Of a stretch of 64,000 nt of DNA, positions 8,788-19,411 are shown piece after piece. Below the pieces are notes generated by a model. That model had not been told where the DNA came from. It worked only from the letters and a program-made list of their open reading frames with translations, and made no database searches. This DNA is from Shinisaurus crocodilurus (Eukaryota > Chordata > Lepidosauria > Squamata > Shinisauridae): NCBI GenBank assembly GCA_021292165.1, contig CM037879.1, positions 19,491,525-19,555,524 of the forward strand, in the 5' to 3' direction. Position 1 is the stretch's first letter. Each line of letters starts with the position of its first letter. The translations under genes were made by a program, and so were the position numbers.

Positions 8788-11658
8788 ATGGAAGAAGGCC
8801 TCTATGCCACAATGGCGAGAACAGCTCCAGCGGTGCCCATTGATAGTCTACCACAAAATGTAGGGGGAAAGTCGGACTATAAAGCACATAGTCTTCAATG
8901 TCTCTATACTAATGCCCGGAGTATGGGCAATAAACAAGACGAACTTGAACTCTTGATACATGAGGGCAAGTACGACTTGATAGGGATAACTGAAACCTGG
9001 TGGGATGACTCCCATGACTGGAATACAGCAATTGAAGGGTATAACTTGTTCAAAAGGAACAGAAGCAACAGAAAGGGAGGTGGAGTTGCACTGTATGTTA
9101 AAAATACGTATCTCTGCACAGAGATACAGGAAGAGGAGCTTGGCAGCCCCATTGAGAGCATCTGGGTTAAAATAAAGGGGGCAAAGAATAAAACGAACAT
9201 GGCGGTTGGAGTCTACTACCGACCACCCAATCAAGGAGAAGACGAGGATGGAACTTTTGAAAAGCAAATTGCCATTGTTTCAAGGAGGCACGATGTGGTA
9301 GTAATGGGGGACTTCAATTTCCCTGATATCTGTTGGGAGACTTATTCAGCCAAACATGGCCCCTCCAAGAAATTCCTGAGCTGTGCTGCTGATAACTTCC
9401 TCCTACAGAAAGTGGAGGAAGGAACTAGAGGATCGGCTATCCTTGACCTGATTCTAACCAACAGAGACGAGTTAGTGGATAAAGTGGCAGTTTCGGGAAC
9501 TCTGGGGGAAAGTGACCATGTTATACTTGAGTTCTTGATTCTAACAGAAGCAAAAGCTGAGTGTAGCCAAACACGTACCCTGGATTTTAGGAAAGCCAAT
9601 TTTAACAAACTCAGAACAATGATTAGTAAGATCCCATGGCATGTGACTCTCACGAGAAAGGGAGCCCAGGAGGGGTGGGAGTTTTTAAAAAAGGAAATTT
9701 TAAAGGCACAATTGCAAACAATTCCCACAAGGAAAAAAGGCAGAGGGCAACAGAAGAAGCCAATGTGGCTTCACAATAAACTCAAAGATGACCTGAAAAC
9801 AAAAAAGGACACGTATAGGAAGTGGAAGGAAGGACAGGCTACAAGGGAAGAGTACAGGCAGGTAGCACAGAACTGCAGGAATAGTGTCAGGAAGGCTAAA
9901 GCTGAGAATGAGCTAAGGTTAGCGAGGAATGCTAAAAGCAACAAAAAAGCTTTCTTCAGATACATGCACAGTAAAAGACAGAAGAAAGAACTGGTGGTTC
10001 AACTACGCAATGAGGATGGCAAATTGATAACAGAAGACAAAGAAAAGGCAGAAGTGTTCAATTCCTACTTCGGCTCGGTCTTCTCCCAAAAGAGGGTCTA
10101 TGACCCCCCTGGCAAACCTGAAGTGCAGACTGAAGGGGCAGAATTGCAGCTTGAGATTGATAGGCAAATGGTCAAGGAGCACCTGATTACTCTGAACGAG
10201 TTTAAATCTCCAGGGCCTGATGAGCTGCATCCTAGAGTAATAAAGGAACTGGCAGAAGAACTCTCAGAACCACTGTCTATTATCTTTGAGAAATCATGGA
10301 GGACAGGTGAAGTGCCAGACGACTGGAGGAGGGCAAATGTTGTTCCCATCTTCAAAAAGGGCAAGAAGGAGGAACCTGGGAACTATAGGCCAGTCAGTCT
10401 GACATCAATCCCCGGGAAGATTTTTGAGCAGATTATAAAGAAGTCAGTCTGCAAGCACCTTGAAAACAATGCAGTAATTACTAGAAGCCAGCATGGATTT
10501 GTCAAGAACAAATCCTGTCAGACTAATCTGATCTCATTTTTTGATCGGGTAACCTCCCTTGTGGACTGTGGGAATGCTGTGGACATTATATACCTGGACT
10601 TCAGCAAAGCTTTCGACAAAGTGCCTCATGATATCCTGATTAGTAAGCTAGCTAAGAGTGGGCTAGATGGAACAACTATCAGGTGGATCCACAATTGGCT
10701 AAAGAATCGGACTCAAAGAGTGCTTATCAATGGTTCCTTCTCAAACTGGGGAGAGGTAACGAGCGGGGTACCACAGGGCTCGGTCCTGGGCCCGGTGCTC
10801 TTCAACATTTTTATTAATGACTTGGATGAGGAGGTACAGGGAATGCTTATCAAATTTGCAGATGACACAAAGTTGGGTGGAACAGCTAATACTCTGGAAG
10901 ACAGAAACAAAATCCAAAGTGACCTCGATAGGCTGGAGCGCTGGGCCGAAAACAACAGAATGAAATTTAATAGGGATAAATGCCAAGTGCTGCACCTAGG
11001 GAGAGGAAACCAAATGCAGAGTTACAGAATGGGGGACACTTGGCTCAACAATACTACAAGTGAGAAGGATCTTGGAATTGTGGTAGATCACAAACTGAAT
11101 ATGAGCCAGCAATGCGATGTGGCTGCAAAGAAGGCAAATGCAATTTTGGGCTGTATTAATAGAAGTATAGCTTCCAAATCGCGGGAAGTGATGATTCCCC
11201 TTTACTCGGCACTGGTTAGGCCTCATCTTGAGTACTGCGTCCAGTTCTGGGCACCTCACTTTAAGAAGGACATAGACAAACTGGAGAGGGTTCAGAGGAG
11301 GGCAACAAGGATGATAAAGGGACTGGAAACAAGGCCCTATGAGGAGAGACTGAAAGAACTGGGCATGTTTAGCCTTCAGAAGAGGAGACTGAGGGGAGAT
11401 ATGATCGCACTCTTCCAGTATTTGAAGGGATGTCACACAGAGGAGGGCAAAGATCTCTTCTCGGTCATCCCAGTTTGCAGGACACGGAATAATGGGCTCA
11501 AGTTACAGGAACCTAGATTCCACCTAAACATCAGGAAAAATTTCCTGACTGTCAGAGCAATAAGACAATGGAATCAACTACCTAGGGAGGTTGTGGGCTC
11601 TCCCACTCTGGAGGCATTCAAGGTGCAGCTGGACAGACATCTGTCAGAGATCCTTTGA
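8788..11658 (+). CDS. CR1 ORF2: endonuclease and reverse transcriptase
   Basis: A 956-residue uninterrupted frame. N-terminal APE-type endonuclease (about 36-250): TNARS with Asn42, ITETW with Glu69, MGDFNFPD with Asp175 and Asn177, and SDH with Asp243/His244, all as in active enzymes. Reverse transcriptase (about 470-750): SPGPDELHPRVIK, YLDFSKAFDKVPH with catalytic Asp604, GVPQGSVLGP, and FADD with Asp692/Asp693. The C-terminal region has the CR1 conserved HLEYCVQFWAP and RNNGLKL segments. It nicks target DNA and copies the RNA by target-primed reverse transcription. No stop or frameshift and no missing catalytic residue was seen, so the copy may be young. Confidence 0.94.
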   Translation: MEEGLYATMARTAPAVPIDSLPQNVGGKSDYKAHSLQCLYTNARSMGNKQDELELLIHEGKYDLIGITETWWDDSHDWNTAIEGYNLFKRNRSNRKGGGVALYVKNTYLCTEIQEEELGSPIESIWVKIKGAKNKTNMAVGVYYRPPNQGEDEDGTFEKQIAIVSRRHDVVVMGDFNFPDICWETYSAKHGPSKKFLSCAADNFLLQKVEEGTRGSAILDLILTNRDELVDKVAVSGTLGESDHVILEFLILTEAKAECSQTRTLDFRKANFNKLRTMISKIPWHVTLTRKGAQEGWEFLKKEILKAQLQTIPTRKKGRGQQKKPMWLHNKLKDDLKTKKDTYRKWKEGQATREEYRQVAQNCRNSVRKAKAENELRLARNAKSNKKAFFRYMHSKRQKKELVVQLRNEDGKLITEDKEKAEVFNSYFGSVFSQKRVYDPPGKPEVQTEGAELQLEIDRQMVKEHLITLNEFKSPGPDELHPRVIKELAEELSEPLSIIFEKSWRTGEVPDDWRRANVVPIFKKGKKEEPGNYRPVSLTSIPGKIFEQIIKKSVCKHLENNAVITRSQHGFVKNKSCQTNLISFFDRVTSLVDCGNAVDIIYLDFSKAFDKVPHDILISKLAKSGLDGTTIRWIHNWLKNRTQRVLINGSFSNWGEVTSGVPQGSVLGPVLFNIFINDLDEEVQGMLIKFADDTKLGGTANTLEDRNKIQSDLDRLERWAENNRMKFNRDKCQVLHLGRGNQMQSYRMGDTWLNNTTSEKDLGIVVDHKLNMSQQCDVAAKKANAILGCINRSIASKSREVMIPLYSALVRPHLEYCVQFWAPHFKKDIDKLERVQRRATRMIKGLETRPYEERLKELGMFSLQKRRLRGDMIALFQYLKGCHTEEGKDLFSVIPVCRTRNNGLKLQEPRFHLNIRKNFLTVRAIRQWNQLPREVVGSPTLEAFKVQLDRHLSEIL

Positions 11659-12267
11659 CCTAGATTCCTGCATTGAGCAGGGGGTTGGACTCGATGGCCT
11701 TGTAGGCCCCTTCCAACTCTACTTTTCTATGATTCTATGATTCTATGATGGAGGTGGCAGCATTGAATCTCATGCTCTCGGTCACAGATGTGTTGCGGCT
11801 CCTTGCTGGTAGAACAAATTGGATGTTTGTTTTCTCAGCAATGTACATGGAGTTAGAAATCATTTGAAATCTGAAGTGGCAACAGAGTCAGGGTTTGAAG
11901 GCCCAGGAGAGGCATGCTAAAAATCTCCTTTGAGACAAAAGCCACAAGAAATTTTACTCAGCTGTCCCGGTGTGTTGCGAATCGGAACTTCATTTATGTC
12001 TAAAAACAGATCCAGACTTTGCAATGTTATTCCCTGCAGCAAATATGGAAGTCGCGAACACCTTTGTACATGTGCTCAAATCCTTAAATGGGCCATGGCT
12101 CCCAGGTGTGCACGTGCAGGTGTTTTAAGAACATCTGTCTGCCATTCATACTTTCATTTTTTCTTGCACCAGCAGTGACATGGGGTGGGGAAAAAAATCT
12201 AGTGCTTTATTTTTCCACATAATTTTTTTCCATTTCATAAGTTCATTAGTAACAATGAATGGATATA

Positions 12268-12430
12268 CAGTCATGCCTTGGATTGAGAGCATAATTCGTT
12301 TCGGAAACATGCTAGTAATCCAAAACACTCTTATATCAAAACGAAATCCCCCCAAAAAAATTTATACAGAGATTTTTAATTTAAGCCATACTACAGTACT
12401 TGTATTGCAAGACGTCGCTTGTATATCAAG
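12268..12430. mobile_element. Pogo/Tigger-like MITE, degraded
   Basis: Starts TA|CAGTCATGCCTTGGATTG and contains 'ttgcaagacgtcgcttgta', both shared with the element at 20966-21228. The right terminus is lost or diverged. Confidence 0.6.
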
Positions 12431-12477
12431 TAAATATATATATATATATTTCTTTAGGCTGCTAAAATTTGACAAGG

Positions 12478-12585
12478 CGCAATCCTATTCAAGTTTAGGA
12501 AGAAAAAAGGCCTACAACTCCCAGCATGCCCCAGGCCAGCCAGCTATGCTGTCAAAACTTGCATTGGATTGCACCCTTAGTGTGT
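12478..12585. mobile_element. Harbinger-like MITE, partial
   Basis: Ends resemble GGGTGCAATCCTATGCA and its inverse ('gcattggattgcaccc'). The core is the 'ctacaactcccagcatg' hairpin arm, as at 13256, 39194 and 46925. One arm is incomplete. Confidence 0.6.
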
Positions 12586-13255
12586 CAACAGTTTTCAGTA
12601 CTTCTGGGTTGTTTTTTTCCTTAAATCTAAGCAATGTAAGGAAAGTACATGCTATTGTCTTTACATATTTACAAGCATTCCAGTAAAAATATCAGGCAGC
12701 AGCACCATCTGATGTGGCTGCCCATAACCCTCCGAATTCAGAGGATTACAGGCATCCATTGGAAAGCGGGAGGAGCATGGAAGCCATCTCAGTGTTTTAC
12801 CCCTGCTCACGAGGAGGAGGGGCTGTGGCACCGCTGGGATTCCTCATGTCCTTGTGGAGTCTCGCTCCTCCCCTCCTCACTCTCTGGAACACCCCTCCCA
12901 ACGCCGGCCCTGAAGTCGGCCTTTCATCTTCGGAACTGCAGCCAATGCGGAAAGAACCATGCCAGCTGCAAGGGCGGAGGGAGGGCACCCCGAAGCCGGA
13001 GTCCCAGCTGCAACCTCGGAGCACTTTTCTGAGGTCGGAGCTGGAACTTCAACTTTTCCTATGGCCAGCCAGACAATGTGTACCAGCCATAGGGTTGCGT
13101 CCTACATAATATAGCATTTAAATCACATTAAGTGTGCTTTAATGTTTCCTCAATTTTTCAGGTCAAATACTTGTGGGGTATTGAGGCAAAGAATTAACCT
13201 GGGGTACTTTTTAAAGCTTACCGGTATTTGTTTACTAAATACAAGTAAAATAAGG

Positions 13256-13373
13256 GTGCGATCCTATGCATGTTTAGACAGAAAAAAGTTGTACAACTCT
13301 CAGAATGGCTGGCTGGGGAATGCTGGGAATTGTAAGACTTTTTTTCTGTCTGAATATGCATAGGGTTGCACCC
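13256..13373. mobile_element. Harbinger-like MITE with TAA duplication
   Basis: Inverted ends GGGTGCGATCCTATGCATG and its complement, flanked by TAA on both sides (a 3-bp TWA target is typical of PIF/Harbinger). The core is a foldback around 'ggctggctgggg'. Confidence 0.75.
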
Positions 13374-13672
13374 TAAACATGCTAAATCAGATCTCTCCCT
13401 AGAGCACCAGAAAATGTTCCAGTGTAAATTACCCTACGCAATTTGCATAGAAAAGAATCCTGGAAAAATTTCCGGAAAATTTCCAAATTCAAAATGTTCC
13501 ACTAAAAGTGTGGAATTACTTTAAGTAAGGTCCAAAATAGGTTCCTGAGTGGTCAAGCCTAAATCAAAAAGCTAATTCACATGACCAAGCTAACAAGGTG
13601 ATTATGTAAGATGTGTATCAACATGTGGCTGAGTTTAAAGCCTTGTAAATGGAGCTTTGTCCTTGGTTCTAG

Positions 13673-13912
<240 letters not shown>

Positions 13913-14011
13913 TAGTCCATGGCATGGAAAATTACTTGTAGAAGTGCATCAGAAATGTACAGCACTGTGAACATAACTCCTTTTGGTTGTACTGGAATAG
14001 ATTTGTATCTT

Positions 14012-14191
14012 GTAAGGCCTGTGGCTCACGTTGGCTCAGCTTGTCTGGGTGTGGAAAGCTAAGCAGGGTCAGGCCTGGTTATTACTTGGATGAGAGACCC
14101 CCTCCTCTAGTTTCCTGCATTGAGCAGGGGGTTCGACTCGAGTCGATAGCCTTGTAGGCTCCTTCCAACACCATGATCTATGAAATCTATG
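14012..14191 (+). mobile_element. 5S-rRNA-derived SINE with CR1-like tail
   Basis: The left half carries the 5S rRNA internal promoter: 'aagctaagcagggtc' (A box, 14055-14070) and 'cctggttattacttggatga' (C box, about 14072-14098). The right half, from 'ttcctgcattgagcaggggg' to a repeated 'atctatgaa', matches the 3' end of the CR1 element at 11660-11748. A 5S head on a LINE tail defines a SINE3-type element, here presumably mobilised by CR1. The 5S part is too short and diverged to be a working rRNA gene. Confidence 0.75.
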
Positions 14192-14231
14192 AAAACAGAT
14201 TCTGCGAGCTGTTGGATAAAGGAAATAATAG

Positions 14232-14540
14232 TACCATATTTTTCTGTGTATAAGACACCCCCATGTATAAGACGACCCCCACTTTTCTAACTCAAAATTC
14301 AGAAATCAATATTTTAAATATAAAACAGAACACATTCTTATTTAGTAATTAGGCAACATTTAGGTACATACAAGCTATTGCCAGTCTTGCTCGTGATTGG
14401 AAGAAGCCTGTTTGTTTTATGGGCAGTTTTGCAACCGCGCGGTTCTCTCCTCGGCTTACTTCCGTGTATAAGACAACCCTCAATTTTTAGTCTAATGATT
14501 TTAGGAAAAAGTATCGTCTTATACACGGAAAAATACGGTA
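14232..14540. mobile_element. TA-flanked inverted-repeat element (Tc1-like)
   Basis: Ends TACCATATTTTTCTGTGTAT and its inverse at 14519-14540 ('tacacggaaaaatacggta'), with subterminal 'gtataagacgacccc' repeats. TA at both borders suggests a mariner/Tc1-type target. No transposase seen. Confidence 0.75.
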
Positions 14541-14617
14541 TGTTTTCAGCTTAAGCAGCAAGCACTACATTTGAAAAAGGATACTTCTTTCAGAGGAGAA
14601 AAGCAAAAAGTTTAAAT

Positions 14618-14753
14618 CAGGGCTCTCCAACCTTGGGTCCCTAGATGTTGCTGGCCTACAGCTCCCAGCATACCCAGCCAGCATGGCTCATGGCAAGGGA
14701 TTCTGGGAGCTGTAGTCCAGCAACATCTGGGGACCCAAGGTTGGAGAACCCTG
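14618..14753. mobile_element. Palindromic hAT MITE (CAGGGCTCTCC family)
   Basis: 136-base foldback with ends CAGGGCTCTCCAACC / GGTTGGAGAACCCTG. It is flanked by a perfect 8-bp duplication gtttaaat (14610-14617 and 14754-14761). Confidence 0.9.
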
Positions 14754-14768
14754 GTTTAAATCGTAAGG

Positions 14769-14898
14769 CAGGACTGGAGAACCTGTGGCCATTCAGATGT
14801 TATTGGACTCCAAGTCCCGTTATCCCTGACCATTAGCCATGCTGGCTAGGGCCGATGGCATTTGGAATCCAACATCTGGTGGGCCACAGATACCCTTG
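14769..14898. mobile_element. Palindromic hAT-like MITE, old
   Basis: Imperfect foldback with arms 'ggccattcagatgttattgg' and 'ccaacatctggtgggcc' in inverse. Flanks match at only 5 of 8 bases. Confidence 0.55.
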
Positions 14899-15171
14899 TT
14901 ATAAGTCATATGAAAACAAACTGAAGCAAAAGCTGCATATTTATATCAGATGAAAGATTAGGAAGGGCTATATAGAGTTGCTTGGGAATTCAGTCTTATA
15001 CATAAAGGCCTGATCTTGAACTAATTTGGGGATCTGAAACTGGATTTACTGTTTTTACTGGATTTACTGGATTTCACAGTTCTCCTAATGTTTCGATGCA
15101 GTTCTGGACAGTTTAAACATATCAAAGAATGCATTAAAATATCTATTTTGGGGAGAAATGACATATTTAAA

Positions 15172-15647
15172 TACCGTATTTTCCGGCATATAAGACGACT
15201 GGGCGTATAAGACGACCCCCGACTTTTCAAGTTAAAATATAGAGTTTGGGATATACTCGCTGTATAAGACTACCCCTCTTATCTGAGATCTGAGACCCCC
15301 CCAGCCGCCGCCGCCAGACCCCCTGCCACCGCTGCGCTGCCTCCGCACCCCCCCCCGCTGCTGCCGGACCCCCCCGCGCCGCTGCTGCCGCCACCGGACC
15401 CCCCCGCCGCTGGACCGCCACCGCCACCACCGGATCCCCCGCCGCCGGACCCCCACCACCTACCTTCTCTGCGCCGCTTCCAGAGCCCCACCCGCGCTCT
15501 GTTTTGGCGGGAGGAACCAGGGCAACAGGGCTTAAACAGCCCTGTTGCCCTGGTTTCCCCCGGCCAAAAACAGAGCGCGGGGGTTCCGTCGCGTCACTTC
15601 CTCTTCGGAGGAGGAGGCGGCCAGGGCGGGGGGAAGGTAGGTGGGGG

Positions 15648-15678
<31 letters not shown>

Positions 15679-15866
15679 GTGGTGGCGGGGTGTCCAACGG
15701 CGGCGGGGGGGTCCGGCGGGGGGGTCCAGCGGTGGCAGCGGCGGCAGGGGGGTCCGGCAGCGGCAGCGGGGGGGTTATAAGACGACCTGGCGTATAAGAC
15801 GACCCCCGACTTTTGAAAAGATTTTCCAGGGTTAAAAAGTCATCTTATACGCCGGAAAATACGGTA
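15172..15866. mobile_element. TA-flanked element with captured GC-rich interior
   Basis: Same ends as 14232-14540 (taccgtattttccggc and inverse, with 'gtataagacgacccccga' near each end). The middle 500 bases are CCG/GGC-rich instead of AT-rich. The centre holds a palindrome (about 15485-15590) also found at 56931-57091. The long Pro- and Gly-rich open frames here are products of the base composition. Confidence 0.8.
15290..15780. repeat. GC-rich (CCG)n/(GGC)n inverted block
   Basis: C-rich on the left (15290-15470) and G-rich on the right (15620-15775) of a palindromic core. Runs of three or more G spaced by one to five bases could form G-quadruplexes. Confidence 0.8.
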
Positions 15867-15869
15867 TGT

Positions 15870-16700
15870 ATTTCGGGAGGAATTTGCAGATGAATGTAGG
15901 AACGGAAATATTGGTTAAAAATGTGAAAGTGATGCAGATGGGAAATAGGCAAATTTCTCCATCCCTGGAACTCTGCGCCTTCAAATATTTAAGTACAATA
16001 CAGGACACAAGCAACTGAAATGGCAGGAAGGAAGATTTAAAGTATAGGACACAATCCAGCAAAGGTTAGTCACAACTAATTCCTACTGAAGGCAACAAAG
16101 TTGGACTTAATTGTGATTAACTTGAAGCCCCAGTCATTACTATCTTTTCCTGGATTATGCTTAACACGTTTGTGCGGGGGGGACTTTGAACCCCATAAAG
16201 GCAGTTGATTATAAGAATTACCTGGGGATATTTGGGTGTCTCCTTCTCTTGAACATTTGATGAAGAAGCTGTATTATTGATTATTTGAGAGACTGATTTG
16301 CCCATCCTTACCTTCTCTCTTTTGATACCTATGGTTCTATCAAGGTGTTGTGTTTTTTAGAATGTTGCACTGACGTTTCTATGATGTGAAATTTTGTATG
16401 GGATTTGTTTCCTTTATTACACATTATGTTCAGCATGCAAAAGAAAATATTAGTTATGGAAAGCTGCTTTGCCAACCTTATTTTTTGTAAATGTGTCAAT
16501 GGTTACACAGTCCACTGGCAAATTCTCTGGTGCGAACTCCATTGAAAAGAATGGGGTTTGTTTTTAGCATAACTTAAATATAAGTTCTGCATTGCCTCTC
16601 AAGTGCCAGAAGATGGCACTAAAGATGCAAAAAAAAAAACACCAAGTCATGTTCTCTCAATCTCTCTCTGGAGGAAATTGGAAGGTTACATAACTACCCA
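15870..16700. other. No recognisable feature
   Basis: Mixed-composition intron sequence. Short frames only; I see no mobile element or exon. Confidence 0.5.
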
Positions 16701-16706
16701 CAAAAT

Positions 16707-16792
16707 TTTATTTATTTATTTATTTATAGTATTTGTATACTGCTCCATATCTAAGCAGATTTTGGAGCGGTGAACAATAAAAAGATAAATAT
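16707..16792 (-). mobile_element. L2-type LINE 3' UTR fragment
   Basis: 'tttatttatt...tactgctccatatctaagcagatt...ggtgaacaataaaaagataaa' also occurs at 32010-32096, placing both in one LINE 3' UTR family. Confidence 0.65.
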
Positions 16793-17329
16793 TGGTAAGG
16801 GTTGCTTTGTAAAAAATTGTAAAAGCTTCTTAAATTGTTCAGAAGTACAAACACAAACAGAGAGAGAGCTTGTGAATTTACGCTGAAGAGTTGGGATGTT
16901 ACACTTTCCATCAATGAAGCCCTGACACAAGTATAACAACTCTCGTTAACAGATCCTAAATAACAGGACTGGGATCGTCCCCGGAGAGCCAATGGCTGTG
17001 TTCGCGCAAAATGCTAAGCTAGAATTCATCAAAATCTTGGCTTACCATTTGTGAGCAAATGGTTGGCTTCTCCTACTACAAGTGGGAGTGGCTAAACCAT
17101 GAACTTACCAAGATGGAAAAGCCTCATGTTAGGTCTGAACCTGGACCCTGGCTTGTCACTCTAACAAACCAGGATCCATAAGCCAACTACAAACTCTGGC
17201 TTGTCAGAGGAGAGACAAGCCAGAGGTCTGGGTCTTTTGTGCTGATGCTGGGAAGTTCTGCTCATTTGAGCTCGATGGACTTCCTGCTGGCTTCCAATCC
17301 AATGACTGGAAGCAGGTCGAGTCAGGGGG

Positions 17330-17570
17330 TCTTCCACAGAGTTCTATCTCTAAGACGGGCCACAGTTTGTGCATTTTTTTAAACGCCAAAGAATTTTGCG
17401 CAAATTGGGTAAAGTTATGCAAATTGCATAACTTTACTTAATTTGCATAAATCGGTGCACCCAAAAAACAAGTGGAACTAGTGCAATTTGTGTAAAATTG
17501 GCCGATTTTATGCAAATCACACTAGATCCATGCACTTTTTGGGTGCTTATTTGCACAAGACAGACAAAAT
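17330..17570. mobile_element. Unclassified foldback repeat ('ttgcgcaaatt' family)
   Basis: Contains inverted segments (gtgcacccaaaaaa versus tttttgggtgc) and the motifs ttgcgcaaattgg and ttatgcaaat. Related sequence lies at 24480-24680 and 40070-40420. No family name is offered. Confidence 0.45.
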
Positions 17571-17656
17571 AGCCTGATTTACAATATTTCATGAAGTATT
17601 GCATTAAGGTGCTCAAGAGAAGAAAGGGGGAAAGGGAATGCCTGGGCAGAATGCTT

Positions 17657-18640
17657 ATTAAGAACATAAGAAGAGCTGTGCAGTGTGCTGGATCAGAACA
17701 AGGGTCCATCTAGTCCAGTATTCTGCTGCACAGTGGCCAACCAGCTGCCCACGGGATCCCACAAGCAGGACATGAGTGCAACAGCACCCTCCAGCCCTTG
17801 TTCCCCAGCAACTGGTGTACCTACTGCCTACTGCCTCTGATTTTGGAGGTAGCATATAGCTATCAGACTAGTAGCCCTTGATAGCCTTGTCCTCCATGAA
17901 TTTGTCCAATCCTCTTTTAAAGCCATCCAAACTGGTGGCCATCACTACATCTTGTGGAAGTGAATTCCACAGTTTAACTATGTGCTGTGTGAAGAAATAC
18001 TTCCTTTTATCTGTCCTGAATCTCTCACCAGGTTCTAGTATGATGGGATAGGGAGAAAAATGTCTCCCTGCCCACTTTCTCCACACCATGCATAATTCTG
18101 GACACTTCTATCATGTCTCCCCTTACCGTTTTTCTAAGCTAAACAATTCCAGCTACTGTAACCTTTCCTCACAGAGGAGTTGCTCCAGCCCATTGATCAT
18201 TTTAGTTGCCCTTTTCTTCACTTTTTCCCACTCTACAATATCCTTTTTTAGGTGCAGTGACCAAAACTGTATTCAGTATTCTAAGTGTGGTTATACCATA
18301 GATTTGTATAAGGGCAGTATGATCTTGGCAGTTTTATTTTTAATTCCTTTCCTAATTTTGCCTAAGATGGAATTTGCCTTTTTCACAGCAACTGCACACT
18401 GGGTGGACATTTTCACCGAGCTGTCCACCACAACCCCAAATCTCTTTCTTGGTCAGTCACCCCTAGCTCAGATCCCACCAGCTGAAGTTGGGATTTTTTG
18501 CCCCAATGTGCATCACTTTACAGTTGCTTACATTGAACTGCATTTGCCATTTTGATGCCCATTCTCCCAGTTTGGAGAGATCTTTGTGTTCCTCATTTGG
18601 GCAAGACTTCAGTTTTCTGAAGGAAGCTTTCTTTTCTTCG
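17657..18640 (-). mobile_element. L3/CR1-type LINE, 3' portion
   Basis: The longest copy of this family here. Minus-strand pieces read LSKLGEWASKWQMQFNVSNC (RT thumb region, 18463-18660) and FRTDKRKYFFTQHIVKLWNS followed by DVVMATSLDGFKRGLDKF (17868-18089). The 3' UTR extends left to 'aacataagaagagctgtgc'. Stops and frameshifts separate the pieces. Confidence 0.85.
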
Positions 18641-19264
18641 TTCTTAGTCCAATTAACCATGGTTTATCAGGCCAAAATTGTTATGCCTGCTGCTGCACCA
18701 AGACAGTGAGTTTTCTCCAGGGGATGCCTTTCCTGGAAAACAATCAGTGTCTACTTTGCATGTTTGAACCTAGCTAGGGAGTTCAGGGTGGCATGAGATC
18801 ATTCTTGTTCTCAGTGCAAGTTTGTAGGTATTATGTCTCTCTACAACTCAGAGAGATAAGAACAGGGAACAGATACTATCATGCATGTTTAGGCATGGAG
18901 GAATTATTCTAATCTGTGTTAGTGATTATGCCATAGATGGCACTTATTTTCAGATGAATGATGGATTCCTGAAACAATTGCAAAATGAATGAAATCGGCA
19001 GCCCCCAAGAGCAAGATCATAGATCATAGATCAGAATTGGAATGGTGACTTTGTGTCAGCCAGGTGATGGGTCTCTCCTAAAATTCTGAGTGAAGCCCCC
19101 AAGAAATGCTACATTATGGGCATTTGGGGCATTGTAGGGAATTTGAAATGATGGCTTATAGCCACCCGCCACCCAGCTGGGGTCCTAGTGCAGACAGCAG
19201 CACCAGTGGACCCCGGAAGGCTACTGGGGCCCTGGCTGCTGCCCAAGGGTGCTGAGGCCAAGCC
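18641..19264. other. No recognisable feature
   Basis: No gene, SINE or inverted repeat stands out in these 600 bases. Confidence 0.5.
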
Positions 19265-19269
19265 TGTCA

Positions 19270-19385
19270 TCAAGTAGCTGCTGTTATTTAGTATTTATTT
19301 TATTTACTGCATTTTTTTAATCGTGCTTTTCAGGCAATTATTGCCCCCCAAAGCAGCTCACATCAATAAGAGAGAGAGAGAGAGC
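19270..19385 (-). mobile_element. LINE 3' UTR fragment and (GA)n
   Basis: 'tttattttatttactgcatttt...ccaaagcagctcacatcaataag' resembles reversed L2/CR1 3' ends and runs into a GA repeat. Confidence 0.45.
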
Positions 19386-19411
19386 ACTGCCATCAGGCTT
19401 ATAAACTAAAA

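Larger units (their letters stand above)
7460..11748 (+). mobile_element. Near full-length CR1 LINE retrotransposon
   Basis: Contains an intact ORF1 (7721-8749), a 38-base gap, an intact ORF2 (8788-11658), and a short 3' UTR with 'gagcagggggttggact'. It ends in three tandem copies of the octamer-like ATTCTATG, the diagnostic CR1 terminus. CR1 is the commonest LINE of birds and non-avian reptiles. The left limit is uncertain: bases 7460-7630 look like a CR1 leader, but an (AATA)n and a (TA)n run at 7636-7696 interrupt it. The element is sense to PRKCE. Confidence 0.92.
2857..13672 (+). other. PRKCE: PRKCE intron (about 10.8 kb)
   Basis: The intron inside the glycine-loop codon region, gtgcgt to ggttctag. 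It holds an intact CR1 LINE, a 1.8-kb hAT element, a reversed Sauria-type SINE and several small palindromic DNA elements. Bases 2990-3400, 4102-4372, 6830-7440, 11750-12265, 12585-13250 and 13376-13660 show no recognisable feature apart from AT-rich runs. Confidence 0.85.

Noticed and set aside
12180..12686. 168-codon + strand frame
   Set aside because: It runs through parts of two degraded MITEs and AT-rich sequence. No domain.
14040..14100. Possible 5S rRNA gene
   Set aside because: Only the internal-promoter part is present and it joins a CR1-type tail, so it is a SINE.
15227..15797. Long Pro-rich and Gly-rich open frames on both strands
   Set aside because: They follow from CCG/GGC repeats inside a transposon. 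No domain, start context or splice signal.
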